Source of the DNA: Nemertoderma westbladi
Taxonomy: Eukaryota > Xenacoelomorpha > Nemertodermatida > Nemertodermatidae
Length of the DNA: 64,000 nt
Assembly (NCBI GenBank): GCA_032718475.1
Contig: JAUCBJ010003650.1
Location: 62,001-126,000, forward strand
Direction of reading: 5' to 3'
Made by a program: the position numbers and the translations under genes. Shown piece after piece: positions 25,556 through 41,287 of the stretch. Position 1 is the stretch's first letter. The number at the start of each line of letters is the position of its first letter. The notes under the pieces are model-generated. The model was given only the letters and a program-made list of their open reading frames with translations, had not been told where the DNA came from and ran no database searches.

Positions 25556-28500
25556 AGTTAAATTATATTGGGTAGGAGTAGATGGGAGGGACTGGTACAG
25601 CAAACTCACCTACAATAGATAAAGTTAAAGTATATTGGGTAGGAGTAGATGGGAGGGACTGGTACAGCAAACTCACCTACAATAGATAAAGTTAAAGTAT
25701 ATTGGGTAGGAGTAGATGGGAGGGACTGGTACAGCAAACTCACCTACAATAGATAAAGTTAAAGTATATTGGGTAGGAGTAGATGGGAGGGACTGGTACA
25801 GCAAACTCACCTACAATAGATAAAGTTAAAGTATATTGGGTAGGAGTAGATGGGAGGGACTGGTACAGCAAACTCACCTACAACCTAACAGGGAGATAAA
25901 GTTAAAGTATATTGGGTGGGAGTAGATGGGAGGGACTGGTACAGCAAACTCACCTACAATAGATAAAGTTAAAGTATATTGGGTAGGAGTAGATGGGAGG
26001 GACTGGTACAGCAAACTCACCTACAACAGGGAGATAAAGTTAAAGTATATTGGGTGGGAGTAGATGGGAGGGACTGGTACAGCAAACTCACCTACAATAG
26101 ATAAAGTTAAAGTATATTGGGTGGGAGTAGATGGGAGGGACTGGTACAGCAAACTCACCTACAACAGGGAGATAAAGTTAAAGTATATTGGGTGGGAGTA
26201 GATGGGAGGGACTGGTACAGCAAACTCACCTACAATAGATAAAGTTAAATTATATTGGGTGGGAGTAGGTGGGAGGGACTGGTACAGCAAACTCACCTAC
26301 AATAGGGAGATAAAGTTAAAGTATATTGGGTATGAGTAGATGGGAGGGACTGGTACAGCAAACTCACCTACAATAGATAAAGTTAAAGTATATTGGGTAG
26401 GAGTAGATGGGAGGGACTGGTACAGCAAACTCACCTACAATATATAAAGTTAAAGTATATTGGGTAGGAGTAGATGGGAGGGACTGGTACAGCAAACTCA
26501 CCTACAATATATAAAGTTAAAGTATATTGGGTGGGAGTAGATGGGAGGGACTGGTACAGCAAACTCACCTACAATATATAAAGTTAAAGTATATTGGGTA
26601 GGAGTAGATGGGAGGGACTGGTACAGCAAACTCACCTACAATAGATAAAGTTAAAGTATATTGGGTAGGAGTAGATGGGAGGGACTGGTACAGCAAACTC
26701 ACCTACAATAGATAAAGTTAAAGTATATTGGGTAGGAGTAGATGGGTGGGACTGGTACAGAAAACTCACCTACAATAGATAAAGTTAAAGTATATTGGGT
26801 AGGAGTAGATGGGTGGGACTGGTACAGCAAACTCACCTACAATAGATAAAGTTAAAGTATATTGGGTAGGAGTAGATGGGAGGGACTGGTACAGCAAACT
26901 CACCTACAATAGGGAGATAAAGTTAAAGTATATTGGGTGGGAGTAGATGGGAGGGACTGGTACAGCAAACTCACCTACAATAGATAAAGTTCAAGTATAT
27001 TGGGTAGGAGTAGATGGGAGGGACTGGTACAGCAAACTCACCTACAATAGATAAAGTTAAAGTATATTGGGTAGGAGTAGATGGGAGGGACTGGTACAGC
27101 AAACTCACCTACAATAGATAAAGTTAAAGTATATTGGGTAGGAGTAGATGGGAGGGACTGGTACAGCAAACTCACCTACAATAGATAAAGTTAAAGTATA
27201 TTGGGTAGGAGTAGATGGGTGGGACTGGTACAGCAAACTCACCTACAATAGATAAAGTTAAAGTATATTGGGTAGGAGTAGATGGGAGGGACTGGTACAG
27301 CAAACTCACCTACAATAGATAAAGTTAAAGTATATTGGGTAGGAGTAGATGGGAGGGACTGGTACAGCAAACTCACCTACAATAGATAAAGTTAAAGTAT
27401 ATTTGGTAGGAGTAGATGGGAGGGACTGGTACAGCAAACTCACCTACAATAGGGAGATAAAGTTAAATTATATTGGGTAGGAGTAGATGGGAGGGACTGG
27501 TACAGCAAACTCACCTACAATAGGGAGATAAAGTTAAAGTATATTGGGTATGAGTAGATGGGAGGGACTGGTACAGCAAACTCACCTACAATAGGGAGAT
27601 AAAGTTAAAGTATATTGGGTATGAGTAGATGGGAGGGACTGGTACAGCAAACTCACCTACAATAGATAAAGTTAAAGTATATTGGGTAGGAGTAGATGGG
27701 AGGGACTGGTACAGCAAACTCACCTACAATAGGGAGATAAAGTTAAAGTATATTGGGTATGAGTAGATGGGAGGGACTGGTACAGCAAACTCACCTACAA
27801 TAGATAAAGTTAAAGTATATTGGGTAGGAGTAGATGGGAGGGACTGGTACAGCAAACTCACCTACAATAGATAAAGTTAAAGTATATTGGGTAGGAGTAG
27901 ATGGGAGGGACTGGTACAGCAAATTCACCTACAATAGATAAAGTTAAAGTATATTGGGTAGGAGTAGATGGGAGGGACTGGTACAGCAAACTCACCTACA
28001 ATAGATAAAGTTAAAGTATATTTGGTAGGAGTAGATGGGAGGGACTGGTACAGCAAACTCACCTACAATAGGGAGATAAAGTTAAATTATATTGGGTAGG
28101 AGTAGATGGGAGGGACTGGTACAGCAAACTCACCTACAATAGATAAAGTTAAAGTATATTGGGTAGGAGTAGATGGGAGGGACTGGTACAGCAAACTCAC
28201 CTACAATAGGGAGATAAAGTTAAAGTATATTGGGTAGGAGTAGATGGGAGGGACTGGTACAGCAAACTCACCTACAATAGATAAAGTTAAAGTATATTGG
28301 GTAGGAGTAGATGGGAGGGACTGGTACAGCAAACTCACCTACAATAGATAAAGTTAAAGTATATTGGGTAGGAGTAGATGGGAGGGACTGGTACAGCAAA
28401 CTCACCTACAATAGATAAAGTTAAATTATATTGGGTAGGAGTAGATGGGAGGGACTGGTACAGCAAACTCACCTACAATAGATAAAGTTAAAGTATATTG

Positions 28501-31500
28501 GGTAGGAGTAGATGGGTGGGACTGGTACAGCAAACTCACCTACAATAGATAAAGTTAAAGTATATTGGGTAGGAGTAGATGGGGGGGCCTGGTACAGCAA
28601 ACTCACCTACAATAGATAAAGTTAAAGTATATTGGGTAGGAGTAGATGGGAGGGACTGGTACAGCAAACTCACCTACAATAGGGAGATAAAGTTAAAGTA
28701 TATTGGGTATGAGTAGATGGGAGGGACTGGTACAGCAAACTCACCTACAATAGATAAAGTTAAAGTATATTGGGTAGGAGTAGATGGGAGGGACTGGTAC
28801 AGCAAACTCACCTACAATAGATAAAGTTAAAGTATATTGGGTAGGAGTAGATGGGTGGGACTGGTACAGCAAACTCACCTACAATAGGGAGATAAAGTTA
28901 AAGTATATTGGGTGGGAGTAGATGGGAGGGACTGGTACAGCAAACTCACCTACAATAGATAAAGTTAAAGTATATTGGGTAGGAGTAGATGGGAGGGACT
29001 GGTACAGCAAACTCACCTACAATAGATAAAGTTAAAGTATATTGGGTAGGAGTAGATGGGAGGGACTGGTACAGCAAACTCACCTACAATAGATAAAGTT
29101 AAAGTATATTGGGTAGGAGTAGATGGGAGGGACTGGTACAGCAAACTCACCTACAATAGATAAAGTTAAAGTATATTGGGTAGGAGTAGATGGGAGGGAC
29201 TGGTACAGCAAACTCACCTACAATAGATAAAGTTAAAGTATATTGGGTAGGAGTAGATGGGTGGGACTGGTACAGCAAACTCACCTACAATAGATAAAGT
29301 TAAAGTATATTGGGTAGGAGTAGATGGGAGGGACTGGTACAGCAAACTCACCTACAATAGATAAAGTTAAAGAATATTGGGTAGGAGTAGATGGGAGGGA
29401 CTGGTACAGCAAACTCACCTACAATAGATAAAGTTAAAGTATATTGGGTAGGAGTAGATGGGTGGGACTGGTACAGCAAACTCACCTACAATAGGGAGAT
29501 AAAGTTAAAGTATATTGGGTGGGAGTAGATGGGAGGGACTGGTACAGCAAACTCACCTACAATAGATAAAGTTAAAGTATATTGGGTAGGAGTAGATGGG
29601 AGGGACTGGTACAGCAAACTCACCTACAATAGATAAAGTTAAAGTATATTGGGTAGGAGTAGATGGGAGGGACTGGTACAGCAAACTCACCTACAATAGG
29701 GAGATAAAGTTAAAGTATATTGGGTGGGAGTAGATGGGTGGGACTGGTACAGCAAACTCACCTACAATAGGGAGATAAAGTTAAAGTATATTGGGTGGGA
29801 GTAGATGGGAGGGACTGGTACAGCAAACTCACCTACAATAGGGAGATAAAGTTAAAGTATATTGGGTGGGAGTAGATGGGAGGGACTGGTACAGCAAACT
29901 CACCTACAATAGATAAAGTTAAAGTATATTGGGTGGGAGTAGATGGGAGGGACTGGTACAGCAAACTCACCTACAATAGATAAAGTTAAAGTATATTGGG
30001 TGGGAGTAGATGGGAGGGACTGGTACAGCAAACTCACCTACAATAGATAAAGTTAAAGTATATTGGGTAGGAGTAGATGGGAGGGACTGGTACAGCAAAC
30101 TCACCTACAATAGATAAAGTTAAAGTATATTGGGTAGGAGTAGATGGGTGGGACTGGTACAGCAAACTCACCTACAATAGGGAGATAAAGTTAATAAAGT
30201 ATATTGGGTGGGAGTAGATGGGAGGGACTGGTACAGCAAACTCACCTACAATAGATAAAGTTAAAGTATATTGGGTGGGAGTAGATGGGAGGGACTGGTA
30301 CAGCAAACTCACCTACAATAGATAAAGTTAAAGTATATTGGGTAGGAGTAGATGGGAGGGACTGGTACAGCAAACTCACCTACAATAGATAAAGTTAAAG
30401 TATATTGGGTAGGAGTAGATGGGTGGGACTGGTACAGCAAACTCACCTACAATAGGGAGATAAAGTTAAAGTATATTGGGTGGGAGTAGATGGGAGGGAC
30501 TGGTACAGCAAACTCACCTACAATAGATAAAGTTAAAGTATATTGGGTGGGAGTAGATGGGAGGGACTGGTACAGCAAACTCACCTACAATAGATAAAGT
30601 TAAAGTATATTGGGTAGGAGTAGATGGGAGGGACTGGTACAGCAAACTCACCTACAATAGATAAAGTTAAAGTATATTGGGTAGGAGTAGATGGGTGGGA
30701 CTGGTACAGCAAACTCACCTACAATAGGGAGATAAAGTTAAAGTATATTGGGTGGGAGTAGATGGGAGGGACTGGTACAGCAAACTCACCTACAATAGGG
30801 AGATAAAGTTAAAGTATATTGGGTGGGAGTAGATGGGAGGGACTGGTACAGCAAACTCACCTACAATAGATAAAGTTAAAGTATATTGGGTAGGAGTAGA
30901 TGGGAGGGACTGGTACAGCAAACTCACCTACAATAGATAAAGTTAAAGTATATTGGGTAGGAGTAGATGGGAGGGACTGGTACAGCAAACTCACCTACAA
31001 TAGATAAAGTTAAAGTATATTGGGTAGGAGTAGATGGGTGGGACTGGTACAGCAAACTCACCTACAATAGGGAGATAAAGTTAAAGTATATTGGGTGGGA
31101 GTAGATGGGTGGGACTGGTACAGCAAACTCACCTACAATAGGGAGATAAAGTTAAAGTATATTGGGTGGGAGTAGATGGGAGGGACTGGTACAGCAAACT
31201 CACCTACAATAGATAAAGTTAAAGTATATTGGGTAGGAGTAGATGGGAGGGACTGGTACAGCAAACTCACCTACAATAGGGAGATAAAGTTAAAGTATAT
31301 TGGGTGGGAGTAGATGGGAGGGACTGGTACAGCAAACTCACCTACAATAGATAAAGTTAAAGTATATTGGGTAGGAGTAGATGGGAGGGACTGGTACAGC
31401 AAACTCACCTACAATAGATAAAGTTAAAGTATATTGGGTAGGAGTAGATGGGTGGGACTGGTACAGCAAACTCACCTACAATAGGGAGATAAAGTTAAAG

Positions 31501-34500
31501 TATATTGGGTGGGAGTAGATGGGTGGGACTGGTACAGCAAACTCACCTACAATAGGAGATAAAGTTAAAGTATATTGGGTGGGAGTAGATGGGAGGGACT
31601 GGTACAGCAAACTCACCTACAATAGATAAAGTTAAAGTATATTGGGTAGGAGTAGATGGGAGGGACTGGTACAGCAAACTCACCTACAATAGATAAAGTT
31701 AAAGTATATTGGGTAGGAGTAGATGGGAGGGACTGGTACAGCAAACTCACCTACAATAGATAAAGTTAAAGTATATTGGGTAGGAGTAGATGGGTGGGAC
31801 TGGTACAGCAAACTCACCTACAATAGGGAGATAAAGTTAAAGTATATTGGGTGGGAGTAGATGGGTGGGACTGGTACAGCAAACTCACCTACAATGGGAG
31901 ATAAAGTTAAAGTATATTGGGTGGGAGTAGATGGGAGGGACTGGTACAGCAAACTCACCTACAATAGATAAAGTTAAAGTATATTGGGTAGGAGTAGATG
32001 GGAGGGACTGGTACAGCAAACTCACCTACAATAGGGAGATAAAGTTAAAGTATATTGGGTGGGAGTAGATGGGAGGGACTGGTACAGCAAACTCACCTAC
32101 AATAGATAAAGTTAAAGTATATTGGGTAGGAGTAGATGGGAGGGACTGGTACAGCAAACTCACCTACAATAGATAAAGTTAAAGTATATTGGGTAGGAGT
32201 AGATGGGTGGGACTGGTACAGCAAACTCACCTACAATAGGGAGATAAAGTTAAAGTATATTGGGTGGGAGTAGATGGGTGGGACTGGTACAGCAAACTCA
32301 CCTACAATAGGGAGATAAAGTTAAAGTATATTGGGTGGGAGTAGATGGGAGGGACTGGTACAGCAAACTCACCTACAATAGATAAAGTTAAAGTATATTG
32401 GGTAGGAGTAGATGGGAGGGACTGGTACAGCAAACTCACCTACAATAGATAAAGTTAAAGTATATTGGGTAGGAGTAGATGGGAGGGACTGGTACAGCAA
32501 ACTCACCTACAATAGATAAAGTTAAAGTATATTGGGTAGGAGTAGATGGGAGGGACTGGTACAGCAAACTCACCTACAATAGATAAAGTTAAAGTATATT
32601 GGGTAGGAGTAGATGGGAGGGACTGGTACAGCAAACTCACCTACAATAGATAAAGTTAAAGTATATTGGGTAGGAGTAGATGGGAGGGACTGGTACAGCA
32701 AACTCACCTACAATAGGGAGATAAAGTTAAAGTATATTGGGTATGAGTAGATGGGAGGGACTGGTACAGCAAACTCACCTACAATAGATAAAGTTAAAGT
32801 ATATTGGGTAGGAGTAGATGGGAGGGACTGGTACAGCAAACTCACCTACAATAGATAAAGTTAAAGTATATTGGGTAGGAGTAGATGGGTGGGACTGGTA
32901 CAGCAAACTCACCTACAATAGGGAGATAAAGTTAAAGTATATTGGGTGGGAGTAGATGGGAGGGACTGGTACAGCAAACTCACCTACAATAGATAAAGTT
33001 AAAGTATATTGGGTAGGAGTAGATGGGAGGGACTGGTACAGCAAACTCACCTACAATAGATAAAGTTAAAGTATATTGGGTAGGAGTAGATGGGAGGGAC
33101 TGGTACAGCAAACTCACCTACAATAGATAAAGTTAAAGTATATTGGGTAGGAGTAGATGGGAGGGACTGGTACAGCAAACTCACCTACAATAGATAAAGT
33201 TAAAGTATATTGGGTAGGAGTAGATGGGAGGGACTGGTACAGCAAACTCACCTACAATAGATAAAGTTAAAGTATATTGGGTAGGAGTAGATGGGAGGGA
33301 CTGGTACAGCAAACTCACCTACAATAGATAAAGTTAAAGTATATTGGGTAGGAGTAGATGGGTGGGACTGGTACAGCAAACTCACCTACAATAGGGAGAT
33401 AAAGTTAAAGTATATTGGGTGGGAGTAGATGGGAGGGACTGGTACAGCAAACTCACCTACAATAGATAAAGTTAAAGTATATTGGGTAGGAGTAGATGGG
33501 AGGGACTGGTACAGCAAACTCACCTACAATAGATAAAGTTAAAGTATATTGGGTAGGAGTAGATGGGTGGGACTGGTACAGCAAACTCACCTACAATAGG
33601 GAGATAAAGTTAAAGTATATTGGGTGGGAGTAGATGGGAGGGACTGGTACAGCAAACTCACCTACAATAGGGAGATAAAGTTAAAGTATATTGGGTGGGA
33701 GTAGATGGGAGGGACTGGTACAGCAAACTCACCTACAATAGATAAAGTTAAAGTATATTGGGTAGGAGTAGATGGGAGGGACTGGTACAGCAAACTCACC
33801 TACAATAGATAAAGTTAAAGTATATTGGGTAGGAGTAGATGGGTGGGACTGGTACAGCAAACTCACCTACAATAGGGAGATAAAGTTAAAGTATATTGGG
33901 TGGGAGTAGATGGGAGGGACTGGTACAGCAAACTCACCTACAATAGATAAAGTTAAAGTATATTGGGTAGGAGTAGATGGGAGGGACTGGTACAGCAAAC
34001 TCACCTACAATAGATAAAGTTAAAGTATATTGGGTAGGAGTAGATGGGAGGGACTGGTACAGCAAACTCACCTACAATAGATAAAGTTAAAGTATATTGG
34101 GTATGAGTAGATGGGAGGGACTGGTACAGCAAACTCACCTACAATAGATAAAGTTAAATTATATTGGGTGGGAGTAGATGGGAGGGACTGGTACAGCAAA
34201 CTCACCTACAATAGATAAAGTTAAATTATATTGGGTAGGAGTAGATGGGAGGGACTGGTACAGCAAACTCACCTACAATAGATAAAGTTAAATTATATTG
34301 GGTAGGAGTAGATGGGAGGGACTGGTACAGCAAACTCACCTACAATAGATAAAGTTAAAGTATATTGGGTAGGAGTAGATGGGAGGGACTGGTACAGCAA
34401 ACTCACCTACAATAGATAAAGTTAAAGTATATTGGGTAGGAGTAGATGGGTGGGACTGGTACAGCAAACTCACCTACAATAGGGAGATAAAGTTAAAGTA

Positions 34501-37500
34501 TATTGGGTCGGAGTAGATGGGAGGGACTGGTACAGCAAACTCACCTACAATAGATAAAGTTAAAGTATATTGGGTGGGAGTAGATGGGAGGGACTGGTAC
34601 AGCAAACTCACCTACAATAGATAAAGTTTAAAGTATATTGGGTGGGAGTAGATGGGAGGGACTGGTACAGCAAACTCACCTACAATAGATAAAGTTAAAG
34701 TATATTGGGTAGGAGTAGATGGGAGGGACTGGTACAGCAAACTCACCTACAATAGATAAAGTTAAAGTATATTGGGTGGGAGTAGATGGGAGGGACTGGT
34801 ACAGCAAACTCACCTACAATAGATAAAGTTAAAGTATATTGGGTAGGAGTAGATGGGAGGGACTGGTACAGCAAACTCACCTACAATAGATAAAGTTAAA
34901 GTATATTGGGTAGGAGTAGATGGGAGGGACTGGTACAGCAAACTCACCTACAATAGATAAAGTTAAAGTATATTGGGTAGGAGTAGATGGGAGGGACTGG
35001 TACAGCAAACTCACCTACAATAGATAAAGTTAAAGTATATTGGGTATGAGTAGATGGGAGGGACTGGTACAGCAAACTCACCTACAATAGATAAAGTTAA
35101 ATTATATTGGGTGGGAGTAGATGGGAGGGACTGGTACAGCAAACTCACCTACAATAGATAAAGTTAAATTATATTGGGTAGGAGTAGATGGGAGGGACTG
35201 GTACAGCAAACTCACCTACAATAGGGAGATAAAGTTAAAGTATATTGGGTAGGAGTAGATGGGAGGGACTGGTACAGCAAACTCACCTACAATAGATAAA
35301 GTTAAAGTATATTGGGTAGGAGTAGATGGGTGGGACTGGTACAGCAAACTCACCTACAATAGGGAGATAAAGTTAAAGTATATTGGGTGGGAGTAGATGG
35401 GAGGGACTGGTACAGCAAACTCACCTACAATAGGGAGATAAAGTTAAAGTATATTGGGTGGGAGTAGATGGGAGGGACTGGTACAGCAAACTCACCTACA
35501 ATAGATAAAGTTAAAGTATATTGGGTAGGAGTAGATGGGAGGGACTGGTACAGCAAACTCACCTACAATAGATAAAGTTAAAGTATATTGGGTAGGAGTA
35601 GATGGGAGGGACTGGTACAGCAAACTCACCTACAATAGATAAAGTTAAAGTATATTGGGTAGGAGTAGATGGGTGGGACTGGTACAGCAAACTCACCTAC
35701 AATAGATAAAGTTAAAGTATATTGGGTAGGAGTAGATGGGAGGGACTGGTACAGCAAACTCACCTACAATAGGAGATAAAGTTAAAGTATATTGGGTAGG
35801 AGTAGATGGGAGGGACTGGTACAGCAAACTCACCTACAATAGATAAAGTTAAAGTATATTGGGTAGGAGTAGATGGGAGGGACTGGTACAGCAAACTCAC
35901 CTACAATAGATAAAGTTAAAGTATATTGGGTAGGAGTAGATGGGAGGGACTGGTACAGCAAACTCACCTACAATAGATAAAGTTAAAGTATATTGGGTAG
36001 GAGTAGATGGGAGGGACTGGTACAGCAAACTCACCTACAATAGATAAAGTTAAAGTATATTGGGTAGGAGTAGATGGGAGGGACTGGTACAGCAAACTCA
36101 CCTACAATAGATAAAGTTAAAGTATATTGGGTAGGAGTAGATGGGTGGGACTGGTACAGCAAACTCACCTACAATAGATAAAGTTAAAGTATATTGGGTA
36201 GGAGTAGATGGGAGGGACTGGTACAGCAAACTCACCTACAATAGGGAGATAAAGTTAAAGTATATTGGGTAGGAGTAGATGGGAGGGACTGGTACAGCAA
36301 ACTCACCTACAATAGATAAAGTTAAAGTATATTGGGTAGGAGTAGATGGGAGGGACTGGTACAGCAAACTCACCTACAATAGATAAAGTTAAAGTATATT
36401 GGGTAGGAGTAGATGGGAGGGACTGGTACAGCAAACTCACCTACAATAGGGAGATAAAGTTAAAGTATATTGGGTGGGAGTAGATGGGAGGGACTGGTAC
36501 AGCAAACTCACCTACAATAGATAAAGTTAAAGTATATTGGGTAGGAGTAGATGGGAGGGACTGGTACAGCAAACTCACCTACAATAGATAAAGTTAAAGT
36601 ATATTGGGTAGGAGTAGATGGGAGGGACTGGTACAGCAAACTCACCTACAATAGATAAAGTTAAAGTATATTGGGTAGGAGTAGATGGGAGGGACTGGTA
36701 CAGCAAACTCACCTACAATAGATAAAGTTAAAGTATATTGGGTAGGAGTAGATGGGTGGGACTGGTACAGCAAACTCACCTACAATAGGGAGATAAAGTT
36801 AAAGTATATTGGGTGGGAGTAGATGGGAGGGACTGGTACAGCAAACTCACCTACAATAGATAAAGTTAAAGTATATTGGGTAGGAGTAGATGGGAGGGAC
36901 TGGTACAGCAAACTCACCTACAATAGATAAAGTTAAAGTATATTGGGTAGGAGTAGATGGGAGGGACTGGTACAGCAAACTCACCTACAATAGATAAAGT
37001 TAAAGTATATTGGGTAGGAGTAGATGGGTGGGACTGGTACAGCAAACTCACCTACAATAGGGAGATAAAGTTAAAGTATATTGGGTGGGAGTAGATGGGA
37101 GGGACTGGTACAGCAAACTCACCTACAATAGATAAAGTTAAAGTATATTGGGTGGGAGTAGATGGGAGGGACTGGTACAGCAAACTCACCTACAATAGAT
37201 AAAGTTAAAGTATATTGGGTAGGAGTAGATGGGAGGGACTGGTACAGCAAACTCACCTACAATAGGGAGATAAAGTTAAAGTATATTGGGTGGGAGTAGA
37301 TGGGAGGGACTGGTACAGCAAACTCACCTACAATAGATAAAGTTAAAGTATATTGGGTAGGAGTAGATGGGAGGGACTGGTACAGCAAACTCACCTACAA
37401 TAGATAAAGTTAAAGTATATTGGGTAGGAGTAGATGGGAGGGACTGGTACAGCAAACTCACCTACAATAGATAAAGTTAAAGTATATTGGGTAGGAGTAG

Positions 37501-38350
37501 ATGGGAGGGACTGGTACAGCAAACTCACCTACAATAGATAAAGTTAAAGTATATTGGGTAGGAGTAGATGGGTGGGACTGGTACAGCAAACTCACCTACA
37601 ATAGGGAGATAAAGTTAAAGTATATTGGGTCGGAGTAGATGGGAGGGACTGGTACAGCAAACTCACCTACAATAGATAAAGTTAAAGTATATTGGGTGGG
37701 AGTAGATGGGAGGGACTGGTACAGCAAACTCACCTACAATAGATAAAGTTTAAAGTATATTGGGTGGGAGTAGATGGGAGGGACTGGTACAGCAAACTCA
37801 CCTACAATAGATAAAGTTAAAGTATATTGGGTAGGAGTAGATGGGAGGGACTGGTACAGCAAACTCACCTACAATAGATAAAGTTAAAGTATATTGGGTA
37901 GGAGTAGATGGGAGGGACTGGTACAGCAAACTCACCTACAATAGATAAAGTTAAAGTATATTGGGTATGAGTAGATGGGAGGGACTGGTACAGCAAACTC
38001 ACCTACAATAGATAAAGTTAAATTATATTGGGTGGGAGTAGATGGGAGGGACTGGTACAGCAAACTCACCTACAATAGATAAAGTTAAATTATATTGGGT
38101 AGGAGTAGATGGGAGGGACTGGTACAGCAAACTCACCTACAATAGATAAAGTTAAAGTATATTGGGTAGGAGTAGATGGGTGGGACTGGTACAGCAAACT
38201 CACCTACAATAGGGAGATAAAGTTAAAGTATATTGGGTAGGAGTAGATGGGAGGGACTGGTACAGCAAACTCACCTACAATAGATAAAGTTAAAGTATAT
38301 TGGGTAGGAGTAGATGGGAGGGACTGGTACAGCAAACTCACCTACAATAG

Positions 38351-40396
38351 CGAGATAAAGTTAAAGTATATTGGGTAGGAGTACATGGGAGGGACTGGTA
38401 CAGCAAACTCACCTACAATAGATAAAGTTAAATTATATTGGGTGGGAGTAGATGGGAGGGACTGGTACAGCAAACTCACCTACAATAGATAAAGTTAAAT
38501 TATATTGGGTAGGAGTAGATGGGAGGGACTGGTACAGCAAACTCACCTACAATAGATAAAGTTAAAGTATATTGGGTAGGAGTAGATGGGTGGGACTGGT
38601 ACAGCAAACTCACCTACAATAGGGAGATAAAGTTAAAGTATATTGGGTAGGAGTAGATGGGAGGGACTGGTACAGCAAACTCACCTACAATAGATAAAGT
38701 TAAAGTATATTGGGTAGGAGTAGATGGGAGGGACTGGTACAGCAAACTCACCTACAATAGATAAAGTTAAAGTATATTGGGTAGGAGTAGATGGGTGGGA
38801 CTGGTACAGCAAACTCACCTACAATAGGGAGATAAAGTTAAAGTATATTGGGTAGGAGTAGATGGGAGGGACTGGTACAGCAAACTCACCTACAATAGAT
38901 AAAGTTAAAGTATATTGGGTAGGAGTAGATGGGAGGGACTGGTACAGCAAACTCACCTACAATAGATAAAGTTAAAGTATATTGGGTAGGAGTAGATGGG
39001 AGGGACTGGTACAGCAAACTCACCTACAATAGCGAGATAAAGTTAAAGTATATTGGGTAGGAGTAGATGGGAGGGACTGGTACAGCAAACTCACCTACAA
39101 TATATAAAGTTAAATTATATTGGGTGGGAGTAGATGGGAGGGACTGGTACAGCAAACTCACCTACAATAGATAAAGTTAAAGTATATTGGGTAGGAGTAG
39201 ATGGGTGGGACTGGTACAGCAAACTCACCTACAATAGGGAGATAAAGTTAAATTATATTGGGTGGGAGTAGATGGGAGGGACTGGTACAGCAAACTCACC
39301 TACAATAGATAAAGTTAAAGTATATTGGGTAGGAGTAGATGGGAGGGACTGGTACAGCAAACTCACCTACAATAGATAAAGTTAAATTATATTGGGTAGG
39401 AGTAGATGGGAGGGACTGGTACAGCAAACTCACCTACAATAGATAAAGTTAAAGTATATTGGGTAGGAGTAGATGGGTGGGACTGGTACAGCAAACTCAC
39501 CTACAATAGGGAGATAAAGTTAAAGTATATTGGGTAGGAGTAGATGGGAGGGACTGGTACAGCAAACTCACCTACAATAGATAAAGTTAAAGTATATTGG
39601 GTAGGAGTAGATGGGAGGGACTGGTACAGCAAACTCACCTACAATAGATAAAGTTAAAGTATATTGGGTAGGAGTAGATGGGAGGGACTGGTACAGCAAA
39701 CTCACCTACAATAGCGAGATAAAGTTAAAGTATATTGGGTAGGAGTAGATGGGAGGGACTGGTACAGCAAACTCACCTACAATATATAAAGTTAAATTAT
39801 ATTGGGTGGGAGTAGATGGGAGGGACTGGTACAGCAAACTCACCTACAATAGATAAAGTTAAAGTATATTGGGTAGGAGTAGATGGGTGGGACTGGTACA
39901 GCAAACTCACCTACAATAGGGAGATAAAGTTAAAGTATATTGGGTAGGAGTAGATGGGAGGGACTGGTACAGCAAACTCACCTACAATAGATAAAGTTAA
40001 AGTATATTGGGTAGGAGTAGATGGGTGGGACTGGTACAGCAAACTCACCTACAATAGGGAGATAAAGTTAAAGTATATTGGGTAGGAGTAGATGGGAGGG
40101 ACTGGTACAGCAAACTCACCTACAATAGATAAATTTAAAGTATATTGGGTAGGAGTAGATGGGAGGGACTGGTACAGCAAACTCACCTACAATAGATAAA
40201 GTTAAAGTATATTGGGTAGGAGTAGATGGGAGGGACTGGTACAGCAAACTCACCTACAATAGATAAAGTTAAAGTATATTGGGTAGGAGTAGATGGGAGG
40301 GACTGGTACAGCAAACTCACCTACAATAGATAAATTTAAAGTATATTGGGTAGGAGTAGATGGGAGGGACTGGTACAGCAAACTCACCTACAATAG
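38351..40396. repeat. 682-bp higher-order repeat (10 monomers)
   Basis: The rare junction TAGCGAGATAAAG occurs at 38351, 39033 and 39715, each 682 bp apart (seven 67-bp plus three 71-bp units). For the second and third copies the following TATATAAAG-TTAAATTA monomer also repeats at 682 bp (39101 and 39783). The first copy differs by a GTACATGGG substitution. Confidence 0.8.
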
Positions 40397-41287
40397 ATAA
40401 AGTTAAAGTATATTGGGTAGGAGTAGATGGGAGGGACTGGTACAGCAAACTCACCTACAATAGATAAAGTTAAAGTATATTGGGTAGGAGTAGATGGGAG
40501 GGACTGGTACAGCAAACTCACCTACAATAGATAAAGTTAAAGTATATTGGGTAGGAGTAGATGGGAGGGACTGGTACAGCAAACTCACCTACAATAGGGA
40601 GATAAAGTTAAAGTATATTGGGTAGGAGTAGATGGGAGGGACTGGTACAGCAAACTCACCTACAATAGATAAAGTTAAAGTATATTGGGTAGGAGTAGAT
40701 GGGAGGGACTGGTACAGCAAACTCACCTACAATAGATAAAGTTAAAGTATATTGGGTAGGAGTAGATGGGAGGGACTGGTACAGCAAACTCACCTACAAT
40801 AGATAAAGTTAAATTATATTGGGTAGGAGTAGATGGGAGGGACTGGTACAGCAAACTCACCTACAATAGATAAAGTTAAAGTATATTGGGTGGGAGTAGA
40901 TGGGTGGGACTGGTACAGCAAACTCACCTACAATAGATAAAGTTAAAGTATATTGGGTAGGAGTAGATGGGAGGGACTGGTACAGCAAACTCACCTACAA
41001 TAGATAAAGTTAAAGTACATTGGGTAGGAGTAGATGGGAGGGACTGGTACAGCAAACTCACCTACAATAGGGAGATAAAGTTAAAGTATATTGGGTAGGA
41101 GTAGATGGGAGGGACTGGTACAGCAAACTCACCTACAATAGATAAAGTTAAAGTACATTGGGTAGGAGTAGATGGGAGGGACTGGTACAGCAAACTCACC
41201 TACAATAGGGAGATAAAGTTAAAGTATATTGGGTAGGAGTAGATGGGATGGACTGGTACAGCAAACTCACCTACAATAGATAAAGTT

